64,000 nt of DNA from Amarobacter sp964507025 (lineage in GTDB: Bacteria; Chloroflexota; Dehalococcoidia; Tepidiformales; Tepidiformaceae). The translations under genes and the position numbers were made by a program. The notes under the pieces were generated by a model. The model was not told the DNA's origin, did no database searches, and saw only the letters and a program-made list of their open reading frames with translations. Below, in pieces: positions 17,191 through 25,242 of the stretch. Position 1 is the stretch's first letter. Each line of letters opens with the position of its first letter. The stretch spans positions 124,001 through 188,000 of the forward strand of contig CAZDOK010000005.1 in NCBI GenBank assembly GCA_964507025.1. Direction: 5' to 3'.

Positions 17191-18543
17191 TCAGCCCTCC
17201 ACGCGGAGGAATGAAGAGACCTGGACCACCACGGGCAGCGCCTCGATTTCGCGGAGGGCGGCCTGCATGGCGCCCTCGCGTGCGCGGTGGGTCATTATCA
17301 CCAGCTCGGCGGTCTGGCCGCCGGCGTCGGCTTCTTTCTGGTTCACGGCCGCGATGCTCACGGAGTGGTCCCCGAGCGTCTGAGCGATCTGGGCGAGCAC
17401 GCCCGGCCTGTCGCTGACGGTCACGCGGACATAGTAGCGCGTCTCCAGGTGCTCGAGGCCGAGGACCGGGACCTCGGCCTCGGGGCCCCAGTACTTGCGC
17501 TCACGGGTTCCGAGCACGATGGCGTGGGAGAGGTCGAGCAGGTCGGCGACGACCGCGGAGCTGGTGGGCTCGGCGCCTGCGCCGCGGCCCTGGAAGAGCA
17601 CGGTGCCGGTCAGGTCACCGACGATCTGGACGGCGTTGTAGACACCATCGACCTTTGCGAGCGGTTCGTTGCCGGGGATAAAGGCAGGGGCGACACGGGC
17701 GAGGATGCCGGTTTCGGTGCGCTCGGCGATAGCGAGGAGCTTGATGACGTAGCCGAGCTCCTGGGCGTACTGGAAGTCCCGCGCGGTGAGCCGGGTGATG
17801 CCCTCGGTGTGGACCTGGCCGGGGCGCACGCGCGTGCGGAAGCCGAGGGTGGCCATGATGGCGAGCTTGTAGGCGGCGTCGAAGCCCTCGACGTCGTTGG
17901 TGGGGTCGGGTTCGGCGTAGCCGAGCTCCTGCGCGGCGGCGAGGGCCTCATCGTAGCCACCGCCGCCGATGGGTTCGATGCCCTGCTTGCGAAGGGCCTC
18001 GGCGGCGGCGCCGGCGTTGGCCATGCTGGTGAGGATGTAGTTGGTGGTGCCGTTGATGATGGCCCGGATCGAGGTGATGCGGTTGGCGAGGAGGTCGCGG
18101 CGCAGGGGTGCGATGAGCGGGATGCCGCCGCCAACGCTGGCTTCGAACATGATGTCGAGGCCACGGGAGTGGGCCTCGGCGAGGAGCTCGGGGCCAGCCT
18201 TGGCCATGAGCTCCTTGTTGGCGGTGACCACGTGTTTGCCGGCGGCGAGCGCCTGGCGAATATAGGTACCGGCCGGCTCCTCGCCGCCAATGACTTCCAC
18301 CACGATGTCGATGGCGGGGTCGTTGATGACGTCATCCACGCTGGTGGTGAGGGTGCCTGCTGGCAGATCGACGGTGCGGGGCTTCGCAATGTCGCGCACG
18401 GCCGCGCGGCGGACGGTGATGGTGGCACCGACCTGGCGGGCGAAGTAGTCGCGGCGCTCGAGGAGGGCGCGGGCGACCCCGCCCCCTACCACTCCGAGCC
18501 CGATGAGGCCTACGCCGATATCGCGCGGGGTGTTGTCAGTCAG
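17191..18543 (-). CDS. hom: homoserine dehydrogenase
   Basis: A 450-residue enzyme reducing aspartate semialdehyde to homoserine. N-terminal Rossmann motif VGLIGLGVVGGGVARAL, then the catalytic-domain signature FEASVGGGIPLIAPLRRDLLANRITSIRAIINGTTNYILT near residues 145-185, and a C-terminal ACT domain (VRVTVSDRPGVLAQIAQTLGDHSVSIAAVNQKE) expected to mediate threonine feedback. No ATG/GTG/TTG precedes the Rossmann motif close by. The best start is CTG at 18543 (LTDNTPRDIG), seven bases after GGAG and overlapping the isomerase stop by 8 bases. Confidence 0.93.
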   Translation of the reverse strand: MTDNTPRDIGVGLIGLGVVGGGVARALLERRDYFARQVGATITVRRAAVRDIAKPRTVDLPAGTLTTSVDDVINDPAIDIVVEVIGGEEPAGTYIRQALAAGKHVVTANKELMAKAGPELLAEAHSRGLDIMFEASVGGGIPLIAPLRRDLLANRITSIRAIINGTTNYILTSMANAGAAAEALRKQGIEPIGGGGYDEALAAAQELGYAEPDPTNDVEGFDAAYKLAIMATLGFRTRVRPGQVHTEGITRLTARDFQYAQELGYVIKLLAIAERTETGILARVAPAFIPGNEPLAKVDGVYNAVQIVGDLTGTVLFQGRGAGAEPTSSAVVADLLDLSHAIVLGTRERKYWGPEAEVPVLGLEHLETRYYVRVTVSDRPGVLAQIAQTLGDHSVSIAAVNQKEADAGGQTAELVIMTHRAREGAMQAALREIEALPVVVQVSSFLRVEG

Positions 18544-19549
18544 CGTTCTGCTCCGCCCACTTGATGTCGGATGCCGAGAGGTCGCGGCGGATGGACACGC
18601 TGGCGCGCTTGGCCTTGAGGTCGTCCTCCAGCATGAGCTCGGCGAGCTGGTTCTTCTGGGTGTCGGAGGGCGTGGCCTCGGGATCGCGCTTTTCGATGCG
18701 GAAGACCCAGAAGTTGCTGGCCACCTCGATCGGGCCGAAGAGCTCGGAGCCGGCATCCTTGCCCTCGATGGCGGTGCGGACGCTTTCGGGGAGGAGGCGC
18801 GGGGGTTCGGGGTCCATCACGCCGTCTTTCTGGCGGGAGGTGAGGTCGTTGGAGGTTGTCTGGGCGATGGTGCCCATATCCTCGCCGGACTTGATGCGCT
18901 CGAGGACGGCGTCAGCCTCCTCTTTGGTCGTGACTGAGATGGCGCGGAGGGTGACCATCTCGCCGGTTTCGCCCATTTCGGCCTTATAGGCATCGATGAG
19001 GCGAGTGCGAAACACCTGCGCTTCGACCTGGCGGCGGTAGTTGGTGTCGCTCATGGTGAGCGACTTGAGGCGCTGCCGGTAGAGTGTGTCGAAGGAGGAG
19101 CCGGAGCCGCCGACGGGCACGCCGAGCTGTGCGGCGATCTCGGTGGTGATGTCCTGGTCGGTAACAGTGATGCCCTTGTCCTGCGCGATGAGGCGGACGA
19201 GGGCTTCATCTTCGAGGACACCGAGGAGAGCCTGTTCGGCGAGGCCGAGACTGACACCCGAGCCAGACTGGGACTGGGCGTAAGGGAAGAGCCTGTCGGC
19301 GTAGTACTTGAGCGGGAACTTCTCATCGCCGACCTGGAGGACCACCTTATCGGGTACGCGGTAGTTCTGGTCGTACCAGCGCCAGCCGAGCAGGCCGAGA
19401 ACGAAGACGAGAAGGAGCGCCGCACCGCCGAGGATGGCGAGCCGGGTGGTTTGTTCGTTGAGGGCGAGGCCCGCGACTTTGCGCTCCTGGCTGGATGCCG
19501 GGCGCGGCCGGGGGCGGGGGAGCCCGGTGGTGCGTTCGCGTCGAGCCAT
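18536..19549 (-). CDS. SurA/PpiC-type peptidylprolyl isomerase, membrane-anchored
   Basis: 337 residues: a basic N-terminus, one membrane span at about 35-55 (LAILGGAALLLVFVLGLLGWRW), then a SurA-like helical chaperone part and a parvulin-like region around 195-300 (LRAISVTTKEEADAVLERIKSGEDMGTIAQTTSND ... GSELFGPIEVASNFWVFRIEKRDPE). It probably assists folding of secreted proteins outside the membrane. The parvulin core is divergent, so enzymatic activity is uncertain. It lies in the run between rpsR and hom. Confidence 0.83.
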   Translation of the reverse strand: MARRERTTGLPRPRPRPASSQERKVAGLALNEQTTRLAILGGAALLLVFVLGLLGWRWYDQNYRVPDKVVLQVGDEKFPLKYYADRLFPYAQSQSGSGVSLGLAEQALLGVLEDEALVRLIAQDKGITVTDQDITTEIAAQLGVPVGGSGSSFDTLYRQRLKSLTMSDTNYRRQVEAQVFRTRLIDAYKAEMGETGEMVTLRAISVTTKEEADAVLERIKSGEDMGTIAQTTSNDLTSRQKDGVMDPEPPRLLPESVRTAIEGKDAGSELFGPIEVASNFWVFRIEKRDPEATPSDTQKNQLAELMLEDDLKAKRASVSIRRDLSASDIKWAEQNAD

Positions 19550-19587
19550 GATCGTCCTTCCGGGGCGCGGGGAGCGCCCGCTTCAGC

Positions 19588-19908
19588 TTACCCGCGGGTG
19601 GGGAAGATGCCGGTCTGGCGCACGTGGGCCAGGGTGTAGGGAAGGAGTGCCAGGTGGCGCGCGCGCTTCACGGCGGTGCAGACCAGGCGCTGGTGCTTGA
19701 GGCACGTGCCGGTCTTGCGGCGCGGTTCGATCTTGCCGCGGTCGCTGACGTACATGCGGAGGCGTGAGACATCCTTGTAATCGATGCCCTTCACCTTATC
19801 GACGCAGAAGCGGCAGACCTTGCGGCGGCTGCCATAGCGGGGGCGCTGGGGCCGTGCAGGCCGTTCGCCGCCTTCTGCTTGCTGTGGTGCGCGTTCTTCC
19901 GAAGTCAT
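19588..19908 (-). CDS. rpsR: 30S ribosomal protein S18
   Basis: 106 residues. The S18 core is visible as CRFCVDKVKGIDYKDVSRLRMYVSDRGKIEPRRKTGTCLKHQRLVCTAVKRARHLALLPY. The protein has an N-terminal extension rich in Glu, Gln and Arg before the core (about 30 residues). The Cys residues (CRFC, C, C) could retain a zinc site as in C+ S18 forms. Third gene of rpsF-ssb-rpsR; a hairpin element nearly identical to one before rpsF lies 17 bases upstream of its ATG. Confidence 0.97.
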   Translation of the reverse strand: MTSEERAPQQAEGGERPARPQRPRYGSRRKVCRFCVDKVKGIDYKDVSRLRMYVSDRGKIEPRRKTGTCLKHQRLVCTAVKRARHLALLPYTLAHVRQTGIFPTRG

Positions 19909-19925
19909 GGATCAGTTACCTCTCC

Positions 19926-19958
19926 CGATGGGTTTGTCCTTCCGCGGGAAGGACCGGG
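19926..19958 (-). promoter_or_regulatory. rpsR: hairpin element upstream of rpsR, copy 2 of the S6/S18 element
   Basis: On the + strand it reads CGATGGGTTTGT then the arms of an 8-bp hairpin (GTCCTTCC / GGAAGGAC, loop GCG) and ACCGGGG. The same flanks occur at 20986-21016 upstream of rpsF, where one base pair of the stem is changed on both sides (C-G to A-T in + strand terms). Spacing to the start codon is 17 bases, versus 16 in the rpsF copy. Candidate autoregulatory site. Confidence 0.6.
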
Positions 19959-19982
19959 GTGTGGGCGGGCAGGCCGCCGTGG

Positions 19983-20444
19983 TTATTCGAAGGGCAGGTC
20001 GTCCGGGTCGGTATCACCGCCACGGCTGGCGGCACCGCCACGGGGCCGGCTGTAGCTGGAGCTTCCGCCCCATTCGTCGCCGGCGGAGCCACCGCCGGAG
20101 CCGCCGCCATCGCGTCCGCCCAAGAGCTGGACGTTCTGGGCGATGACCTCGGTGCGGTAGTGCTTCTGGCCCTGGTCATCGTCCCAGGAGCGGGTCTGGA
20201 GCCGGCCCTCGATGTAGAGGGGCTTGCCCTTCGTGATGTACTGCGAGACACGTTCGGCCGTATCGCCCCAGATGACGATGTTGAACCACTCGGTCTGGTC
20301 TTCCCATTCGCCGGATTGCTGGTTGCGCCGGCGGTTGTTGACGGCGAGGCTGAACTGGCACTGCGGGGTGCCGGTAGCAAGGTAGCGCAGTTCCGCGTCG
20401 CGGCCCGCGTTCCCGATGAGCATGACCTTGTTCAGGCTCGCCAT
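19983..20444 (-). CDS. ssb: single-stranded DNA-binding protein
   Basis: A 153-residue OB-fold protein starting MASLNKVMLIGNAGRDAELRY, with GTPQCQFSLAVNNRRRN and EWFNIVIWGDTAERVSQYITKGKPLYIEGRLQTRSWDD following the bacterial SSB pattern to residue ~105. A Gly/Ser-rich linker ends in the acidic tip DPDDLPFE, which recruits partner proteins. It is located between rpsF and rpsR, the classical arrangement, so it is cotranscribed with them. Confidence 0.97.
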   Translation of the reverse strand: MASLNKVMLIGNAGRDAELRYLATGTPQCQFSLAVNNRRRNQQSGEWEDQTEWFNIVIWGDTAERVSQYITKGKPLYIEGRLQTRSWDDDQGQKHYRTEVIAQNVQLLGGRDGGGSGGGSAGDEWGGSSSYSRPRGGAASRGGDTDPDDLPFE

Positions 20445-20459
20445 GATGGTACTCCTCGA

Positions 20460-20969
20460 TTATTCGCCGGATTCCTCGGCCGGGGCCTCGGCATCCGGGG
20501 GTGCTGCTGCCTCCGCAGGTGCGGGCGCTTCGGCGGCCGGGGCCGGTTCCGCCGGAGCCGGTTCCGCCGGGGCCGGTTCCGCGGGGGGAGCTGCCGGCGC
20601 GGGAGCGGCGGCAACGGGGGCAGCGGGCGCTTCGGCGGCGGGTGCCTGGCGCGGTTCGCGCGGCGGCATGGGGGCGGGCAGCTCGTCGGCGCGGACGATG
20701 AGGTGGCGATAGACGCGCTCATCGATGCGGAGGGCTGCCTCGAGCGGGTTCACGGTTTCGGGTTCGAGCTCGACCCTGCTGACGACATAGTCGGCGTCGA
20801 GCGCGTGGTTGATTGGGTAAGCCAGGCGGCGGCGCCCCCAGTGGTCGACCTTGAGCACCTTGCCGCCGCGTGTTTCGACGAGCTGGGTGAGGCGCTGCGG
20901 AGCTGCGTCCGGGCCACCGGCCTCGGCGACGGCAAGGTCATAGACCACCGTCAGTTCATATTCCCTCAT
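20460..20969 (-). CDS. rpsF: 30S ribosomal protein S6 with Ala/Pro/Glu-rich tail
   Basis: 169 residues. The S6 domain (residues 1-95) shows MREYELTVVYDL, GGKVLKVDHWGRRRLAYPINHALDADYVVSRVELEPETVNPLEAALRIDERVYRHLIVRAD, including the conserved GRRRLAYPI. A C-terminal extension of about 70 residues is composed of PAEPA-like repeats and ends EAPAEESGE. Such acidic/Ala-rich tails occur in S6 of several phyla. First gene of rpsF-ssb-rpsR; its promoter and a leader hairpin are recorded separately. Confidence 0.97.
   Translation of the reverse strand: MREYELTVVYDLAVAEAGGPDAAPQRLTQLVETRGGKVLKVDHWGRRRLAYPINHALDADYVVSRVELEPETVNPLEAALRIDERVYRHLIVRADELPAPMPPREPRQAPAAEAPAAPVAAAPAPAAPPAEPAPAEPAPAEPAPAAEAPAPAEAAAPPDAEAPAEESGE
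20541..20585. repeat. three 15-bp tandem repeats inside rpsF
   Basis: Three near-identical 15-base units (GGCCGGTTCCGCCGG, with one or two changes) encode the PAEPA steps in the S6 tail. In-frame units can change copy number without breaking the gene. Confidence 0.85.
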
Positions 20970-20985
20970 GAATCCTCAGGCCGGG

Positions 20986-21016
20986 CGATGGGTTTGTACT
21001 TCCAGGAAGTACCGGG
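20986..21016 (-). promoter_or_regulatory. rpsF: hairpin element in rpsF leader, copy 1 of the S6/S18 element
   Basis: On the + strand CGATGGGTTTGT, hairpin arms GTACTTC / GAAGTAC, then ACCGGG. On the mRNA the element is further enclosed by GCCGGG upstream and CCCGGC downstream, which can pair, placing the closing stem next to the GAGG ribosome binding site of rpsF. Twin of 19926-19958. S6:S18 complexes are known to repress rpsF operons through leader motifs in several bacteria; assignment here is inference. Confidence 0.6.
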
Positions 21017-21034
21017 CTCCCGGCGCGAACCAAG

Positions 21035-21063
21035 AAGGTATCACGCAAGGCGGTTTGCCTCAA
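21035..21063 (-). promoter_or_regulatory. sigma-70-like promoter of the rpsF operon
   Basis: Minus-strand TTGAGG (21058-21063), 17-base spacer, TACCTT (21035-21040). The predicted transcript would start near 21028 and its ~58-base leader consists mostly of the hairpin element. Confidence 0.55.
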
Positions 21064-21143
21064 TTCGGGACCGTGGCGGGTAGCGGGCAGATTTGTGATT
21101 TCCGCCACCGAGGAACGCGTGGGGCAACGGGTATGCTTCCGCG

Positions 21144-21710
21144 ATGAATACGTATCACCGCTGGTATTGCCGTTCCGCGAAGTGGGCCCGGCAGCTGGAG
21201 GAGACCGTCCTCCCCTGGGTCATCCGCGACTACGACCTCGGGGCGAATCTGCTCGAGATCGGGCCTGGCCCAGGGCTGGTGACGGACCTTCTTCGCCAGC
21301 GCTATGCGCGGGTCACCTGCATCGAAATCGACGAGAAGCTGGCCCGGTCGCTCCAGGAGCGGATGGCCGGCTCGAACGTCGAAGTGCACAAGGGGGACGC
21401 GACCGCCATGCCGTTTGGGGATGCGAGCTTCTCCGGCGCGGTCTCGATGACGATGTTGCACCACGTGCCATCGGTCGAGCTGCAGGACCGGCTGCTGGCG
21501 GAGGCCTACCGCGTGCTCAAGCCCGGAGGGGTGTTCGTTGGCTGCGACAGTACCGTGAGCTTGAAGTTCCGGCTTTCGCACGTGTTCGACACGATGGTGC
21601 TGGTGCCGCCGGAGACGTTCGCGGCGCGGCTGGAGGCCGCGGGGTTCACCGACGTGGCGATCCGGCCGGGCAAGGGGTCGTTCCGCTTCAAGGCGAAGAA
21701 ACCGGAGTAG
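21144..21710 (+). CDS. class I SAM-dependent methyltransferase
   Basis: A 188-residue Rossmann methyltransferase. Motif I is LLEIGPGPGLVTDLL near residue 35, an acidic residue follows in VTCIEIDEKLA, motif with DATAMPFGDASFSGAVSMTMLHHV near 90-115, then AEAYRVLKPGGVFVGCDS. It resembles UbiE/Methyltransf_11 proteins. Substrate unknown. Stands alone, divergent from rpsF and convergent with the PPOX pair. Confidence 0.87.
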   Translation: MNTYHRWYCRSAKWARQLEETVLPWVIRDYDLGANLLEIGPGPGLVTDLLRQRYARVTCIEIDEKLARSLQERMAGSNVEVHKGDATAMPFGDASFSGAVSMTMLHHVPSVELQDRLLAEAYRVLKPGGVFVGCDSTVSLKFRLSHVFDTMVLVPPETFAARLEAAGFTDVAIRPGKGSFRFKAKKPE

Positions 21711-21720
21711 GCGGACAGGG

Positions 21721-22179
21721 TCAGGGTACGGGCTGTTCCAGGAACTCGGCCGACTCGAGACGGATTTCCACGGTGGCGATGTCCTGGCGCTCAGCGTGGT
21801 AGCGTCCGAGCGTGGCCCGCTTGCGCCAGTTGCGGAGCCAGTGCCAGGCGGCACGCGGAGGCAGGTAGTAGCGGGCCGCCATGCGCAGCTTGCGGCGCAA
21901 GGTCATGCGGTGGGGGCCCGCGAGGGTCGCGGTGCCGGTGGCGCGGAGCACCTGGCGGGTCCGGCGGCCCCGCCTGTCGCTGAGGAGCAGGACTACCCGT
22001 GGGTTGCGCTGGATGTGCTTCGCGTGGAGGGAATCGCGGCGCGTGCCGAGGTAGATGGTGTCGCCATCGCGGGCGAACCAGAGCGGCGTGATGAGCGGGA
22101 CGGCATTGGCGGAAATCGTGCAGAGGCGCACCGTGAGCGCCCGATCAACGAATCGCAGGTGCTCGGGCGTGAGGCTCAC
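21721..22179 (-). CDS. PPOX-class F420/flavin-binding protein
   Basis: About 152 residues from GTG 22179 (VSLTPEHLRFVDRALTVRLCTISANAVPLITPLWFARDGDTIYLGTR). The split-barrel core is clear, with NPRVVLLLSDRRGRRTRQVLRATGTATL following. The chosen GTG overlaps the stop of the upstream PPOX gene (GTGA); an in-frame GTG at 22239 would add 20 residues with no conservation visible. The C-terminal third is helical and Arg-rich. Probably an FDOR-type enzyme; substrate unknown. Confidence 0.78.
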   Translation of the reverse strand: MSLTPEHLRFVDRALTVRLCTISANAVPLITPLWFARDGDTIYLGTRRDSLHAKHIQRNPRVVLLLSDRRGRRTRQVLRATGTATLAGPHRMTLRRKLRMAARYYLPPRAAWHWLRNWRKRATLGRYHAERQDIATVEIRLESAEFLEQPVP

Positions 22180-22547
22180 CGGTCGCGCATCCGGCCGTAG
22201 TGCCAGGCGATCTCGCGCTGCGGCGCCACTTCGAACCACTCCAGTTCGCCGGGAGGGGTGGGGAGGCGGGTCGCGATGCCGCGCACGCGCACACCGCGGA
22301 GGTCGAAGTAGAACGGGCCCGCGTCAATCACAAGCGTCGCCTCGATGCCGCCGGGGAACCTGCCGGGGGCGAGCCCGAAGCGGTAGGCGCCACCCGCGTA
22401 GTCGAACGCGACGGGCTCAGCCACCACGCCGTCGCTGGCCACCCATGCAACCGTCGCGTAGCGAGAGGCGCGCAAGAGGCCGGCGAGGTCGGCCGGGGAG
22501 ACCGCCCGGGTGATGTCGGTTGTCGGCGAGGTCGAGGGCCGCTCCAT
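22176..22547 (-). CDS. PPOX-fold protein downstream of glyA
   Basis: A 123-residue protein starting MERPSTSPTTDITRAVSPADLAGLLRASRYATVAWVASDGVVAEPVAFDYAGGAYRFGL. The alternation of strands and the DAGPFYFDLRGVRVRGIATRLPTP segment match the pyridoxamine 5'-phosphate oxidase-like split barrel. It ends in EIAWHYGRMRDR. It starts 12 bases after glyA and overlaps the next PPOX gene. Possibly the two form a heterodimer; no direct evidence. Confidence 0.7.
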   Translation of the reverse strand: MERPSTSPTTDITRAVSPADLAGLLRASRYATVAWVASDGVVAEPVAFDYAGGAYRFGLAPGRFPGGIEATLVIDAGPFYFDLRGVRVRGIATRLPTPPGELEWFEVAPQREIAWHYGRMRDR

Positions 22548-22558
22548 CGGGGGAGTGG

Positions 22559-23815
22559 TCAGACGGCGACGGCGTCGGTGATGCCCGGAACCGGGTAGGT
22601 GCGGGCGAAGACGGCGACTTCCTCGCGAACCTGTTCGCGGACGCCCTCGCCATCCGGGTCCTTGAGCACGCGGACGATCCACTGACCGACTCGCCTCATC
22701 TGGGCCGGGCCCATGCCGCGAGAGGTGAGAGCGGGCGTGCCCATGCGCAGGCCGCTCGTGACGTAGGCAGAGCGCTGGTCGTAGGGGATGGTGTTGCGGT
22801 TCGTGACGATACCGGCGCCCTGGAGGGCGTTCTGGGCCTTGAGGCCGCTGATGCCGGCCGAGTTGCAATCGACCAGGATGAGGTGGTTGTCGGTACCGCC
22901 GGAGACGAGGCGGAGGCCGCCGGCCATGAGCTCCCCGGCGAGGGCCGCCGCGTTTTCGACGACCTGGCGGGCGTAGTCCTTGAACTCGGGGCGGAGCGCC
23001 TCGCCGAAGGCGACGGCCTTGGCGGCGATGCTGTGGAGGTGGGGGCCACCCTGGGTGCCTGGGAAGACCGCCCGGTCGAGCGCGTCGGCGTGCTCCGCCT
23101 TGCAGAGTGCGAGTGCGCCGCGGGGACCGCGAAGCGTCTTGTGGGTGGTGGTGGTCACGATATCGGCGTGGGGGATGGGGTTGGCGTGGGCGCCACCCGC
23201 GACGAGGCCGGCGATGTGGGACATATCGACCATGAGGAGGGCGCCCGTCTCCTTCGCGATCTCGGCGAAGGCGGCGAAGTCGATGGCCCGGGGGTAGGCG
23301 GTGGCGCCGGCGACGATGATCTTCGGCTTTGCCTCGAGGGCGAGGCGCTTCACGGCCGCCATGTCGATGGCCTCGCTTTCGCGGTCGACGGTGTAGGGAA
23401 CGAAGTTGTAGAGGCGGCCGCTGAAGTTGACGGGGGAGCCGTGGGTGAGGTGGCCGCCCTGGCTGAGTTCCATGCCCATGATGGTGTCGCCGGGGTTCAC
23501 GAATGCCATGTAGGCGGCCATGTTGGCCTCGGCGCCGCTGGTTGGCTGGACGTTGGCGTGGTCGGCGCCGAAGAGCTCTTTCGCGCGGTCGATGGCGAGC
23601 TGTTCGAGGCGGTCGCTGTGCTGGTTGCCGGCGTAATAGCGCTTGCCCGGATAACCCTCGGCGTACTTGTTGGTGAACACGGAGCCAGTTGCTTCGAGCA
23701 CCGCCGCCGATGCGTAATTTTCGCTGGCGATCATCTCAAGCGATTCGATCTGGCGGGTGCGCTCGTCATCGATGATGGCAGCGACGGTCGGGTCGACCCG
23801 GGAAAGCACGGACAT
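22559..23815 (-). CDS. glyA: serine hydroxymethyltransferase
   Basis: A 418-residue fold-type I PLP enzyme interconverting serine and glycine with tetrahydrofolate. Landmarks: IASENYASAAVLEATGSVFTNKYAEGYPGKRYYAGN near residues 27-62, the PLP lysine in VTTTTHKTLRGPRGAL near 225, and LRMGTPALTSRGM near the end. ATG at 23815 has GAGGGG at proper spacing; further upstream in-frame codons are not needed. Two PPOX-fold genes follow in the same run. Confidence 0.97.
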   Translation of the reverse strand: MSVLSRVDPTVAAIIDDERTRQIESLEMIASENYASAAVLEATGSVFTNKYAEGYPGKRYYAGNQHSDRLEQLAIDRAKELFGADHANVQPTSGAEANMAAYMAFVNPGDTIMGMELSQGGHLTHGSPVNFSGRLYNFVPYTVDRESEAIDMAAVKRLALEAKPKIIVAGATAYPRAIDFAAFAEIAKETGALLMVDMSHIAGLVAGGAHANPIPHADIVTTTTHKTLRGPRGALALCKAEHADALDRAVFPGTQGGPHLHSIAAKAVAFGEALRPEFKDYARQVVENAAALAGELMAGGLRLVSGGTDNHLILVDCNSAGISGLKAQNALQGAGIVTNRNTIPYDQRSAYVTSGLRMGTPALTSRGMGPAQMRRVGQWIVRVLKDPDGEGVREQVREEVAVFARTYPVPGITDAVAV

Positions 23816-23955
23816 AGAAACACCCCTCGCAGGCATGGTGGGTAGCTCAAGGGTAGTTGGGGAACTGTGGAGGTGGAAGTCGGCGCGAACCGTGAAGTAG
23901 CTCACACTGCGGCGGCGTTGAGTAGAATCCGCGGAACTTGAGGGGGAGGGGGCAC

Positions 23956-25191
23956 GTGTCCACAGATTTCGACGCCGTGGTGGTTGGGTCCGGGATTGCG
24001 GGCGGAGGGTTGGCCACCGTGCTGGCCCGCGCCGGGAAACGCGTGCTGCTGCTGGAGAAGACGACCGCCTACCGCGACCAGGTGCGGGGCGAATGGATCG
24101 CACCGTGGGGCATCATCGACGCGAAGCGCACCGACCTGTACGAGGTGCTGGCGACGGTGAGCACGCACCACCTGCGGTTCCACGCGGAGTACGGCGACGG
24201 CATCGACCCCAAGGAAGCCGGCGGCCGGAAGCTCGACCTGGGCACCTTCCTGCCCGGCGTGCCGGGTCCGCTGGCGATTGGCCACCCGCAGGCGTGCCAG
24301 GCGCTGCACGACGCGGCCACCGCCGCCGGGGCCAGGGTAGTCCGCGGGGTGGAGGAGGTGCGCATTACCGGGGGCGAATCGCCATCGGTGGCGTACGCCG
24401 TCAGCGGCAGGGAGCACGTGGCGACCTGCCGCCTGGTGGTGGGCGCGGACGGGCGGAACTCGGTGGTGCGGAGGCAAGCCGGGATCGAACTGCACCAGGA
24501 CCCTCCCCACCACCTTTTCGCGGGGATGCTGGTGGATGGGGCGCCGGGTTGGCCGGATGACCTGGAAAGCATGGGGACGGAGGGCGATGTGCAGTACTTC
24601 GTCTTTCCGCAGGGCAGCGGTCGCCACCGGCTCTACCTCAGCTACAGCCTGGAGCAGAAGGGGCGGTTCGCGGGCGATGGGGCGGAGCGGCGCTTCCTGG
24701 ACGCGTTTCAGCTCGAACAGGTGCCGCATGCGGATGCGCTGGCGGGCGGACGGATTGCGGGACCATGCCATTCGGTGCCAAACCAGAGCACGTGGACGGA
24801 GGTGCCGTATGCGCCGGGCATCCTGCTCATCGGCGACGCCGCCGGGTTCAACGACCCGATCGTCGGGCAGGGGCTGTCAATCTCGTTGCGCGACGTGCGC
24901 GTGGTGAGCGAGATCCTGCTCGGCAGCGAAGATTGGGACGCCGCGGCATTCGCTCCCTACGCGGAGGAGCGGGCCGAGCGCATGGGGCGGCTACGATTCG
25001 CGGGGCGGCTCGACTCGATGATCCACGCCGAGTTCGGCCCTGAGGCGACTGAGCGGAAATTGCGCTACCAGCGTGCGCGGCTGGCCGACCCATCGCTGGG
25101 GCTGGCCGCAGCCGCGGTGATGGTTGGGCCGGAGATGGTCCCGCCGCAGTTCTTCAGTGACGAGGAGTGGGCCCGCATCTGCGCGGTATAA
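23956..25191 (+). CDS. FAD-dependent oxidoreductase (geranylgeranyl reductase/halogenase-like)
   Basis: A 411-residue FAD enzyme. The dinucleotide-binding motif is VVVGSGIAGGGLATVLARAGKRVLLLEK at the N-terminus; the second FAD motif is ILLIGDAAGFNDPIVGQGLSISLRDVRVV near residue 290, the GDA..P..G.G pattern of p-hydroxybenzoate hydroxylase-like monooxygenases and GGR proteins. TRP-halogenase lysine motifs were not seen. GTG at 23956 follows a GGGAGGGGG. TAGAAT at 23923-23928 may be its -10. Substrate unknown. Confidence 0.86.
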   Translation: MSTDFDAVVVGSGIAGGGLATVLARAGKRVLLLEKTTAYRDQVRGEWIAPWGIIDAKRTDLYEVLATVSTHHLRFHAEYGDGIDPKEAGGRKLDLGTFLPGVPGPLAIGHPQACQALHDAATAAGARVVRGVEEVRITGGESPSVAYAVSGREHVATCRLVVGADGRNSVVRRQAGIELHQDPPHHLFAGMLVDGAPGWPDDLESMGTEGDVQYFVFPQGSGRHRLYLSYSLEQKGRFAGDGAERRFLDAFQLEQVPHADALAGGRIAGPCHSVPNQSTWTEVPYAPGILLIGDAAGFNDPIVGQGLSISLRDVRVVSEILLGSEDWDAAAFAPYAEERAERMGRLRFAGRLDSMIHAEFGPEATERKLRYQRARLADPSLGLAAAAVMVGPEMVPPQFFSDEEWARICAV

Positions 25192-25242
25192 CCCGCAGCG
25201 GCCCACTCGCCGCCGGTATGCTCGGCAGTTGAGCGTGGCAGG

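Noticed and set aside
16164..17417. A 417-codon + strand frame antisense to the coiled-coil gene
   Set aside because: Shadow: Leu/Val/Asp/Gly-heavy, overlaps the sense gene whose overlaps with hom and thrC fit an operon.
20541..20585. Tandem repeats near rpsF as a CRISPR or VNTR outside genes
   Set aside because: The units are in frame in the S6 tail, have no spacers and are only three copies.
22520..23845. A 441-codon + strand frame across glyA
   Set aside because: Shadow of glyA; no recognisable motif.
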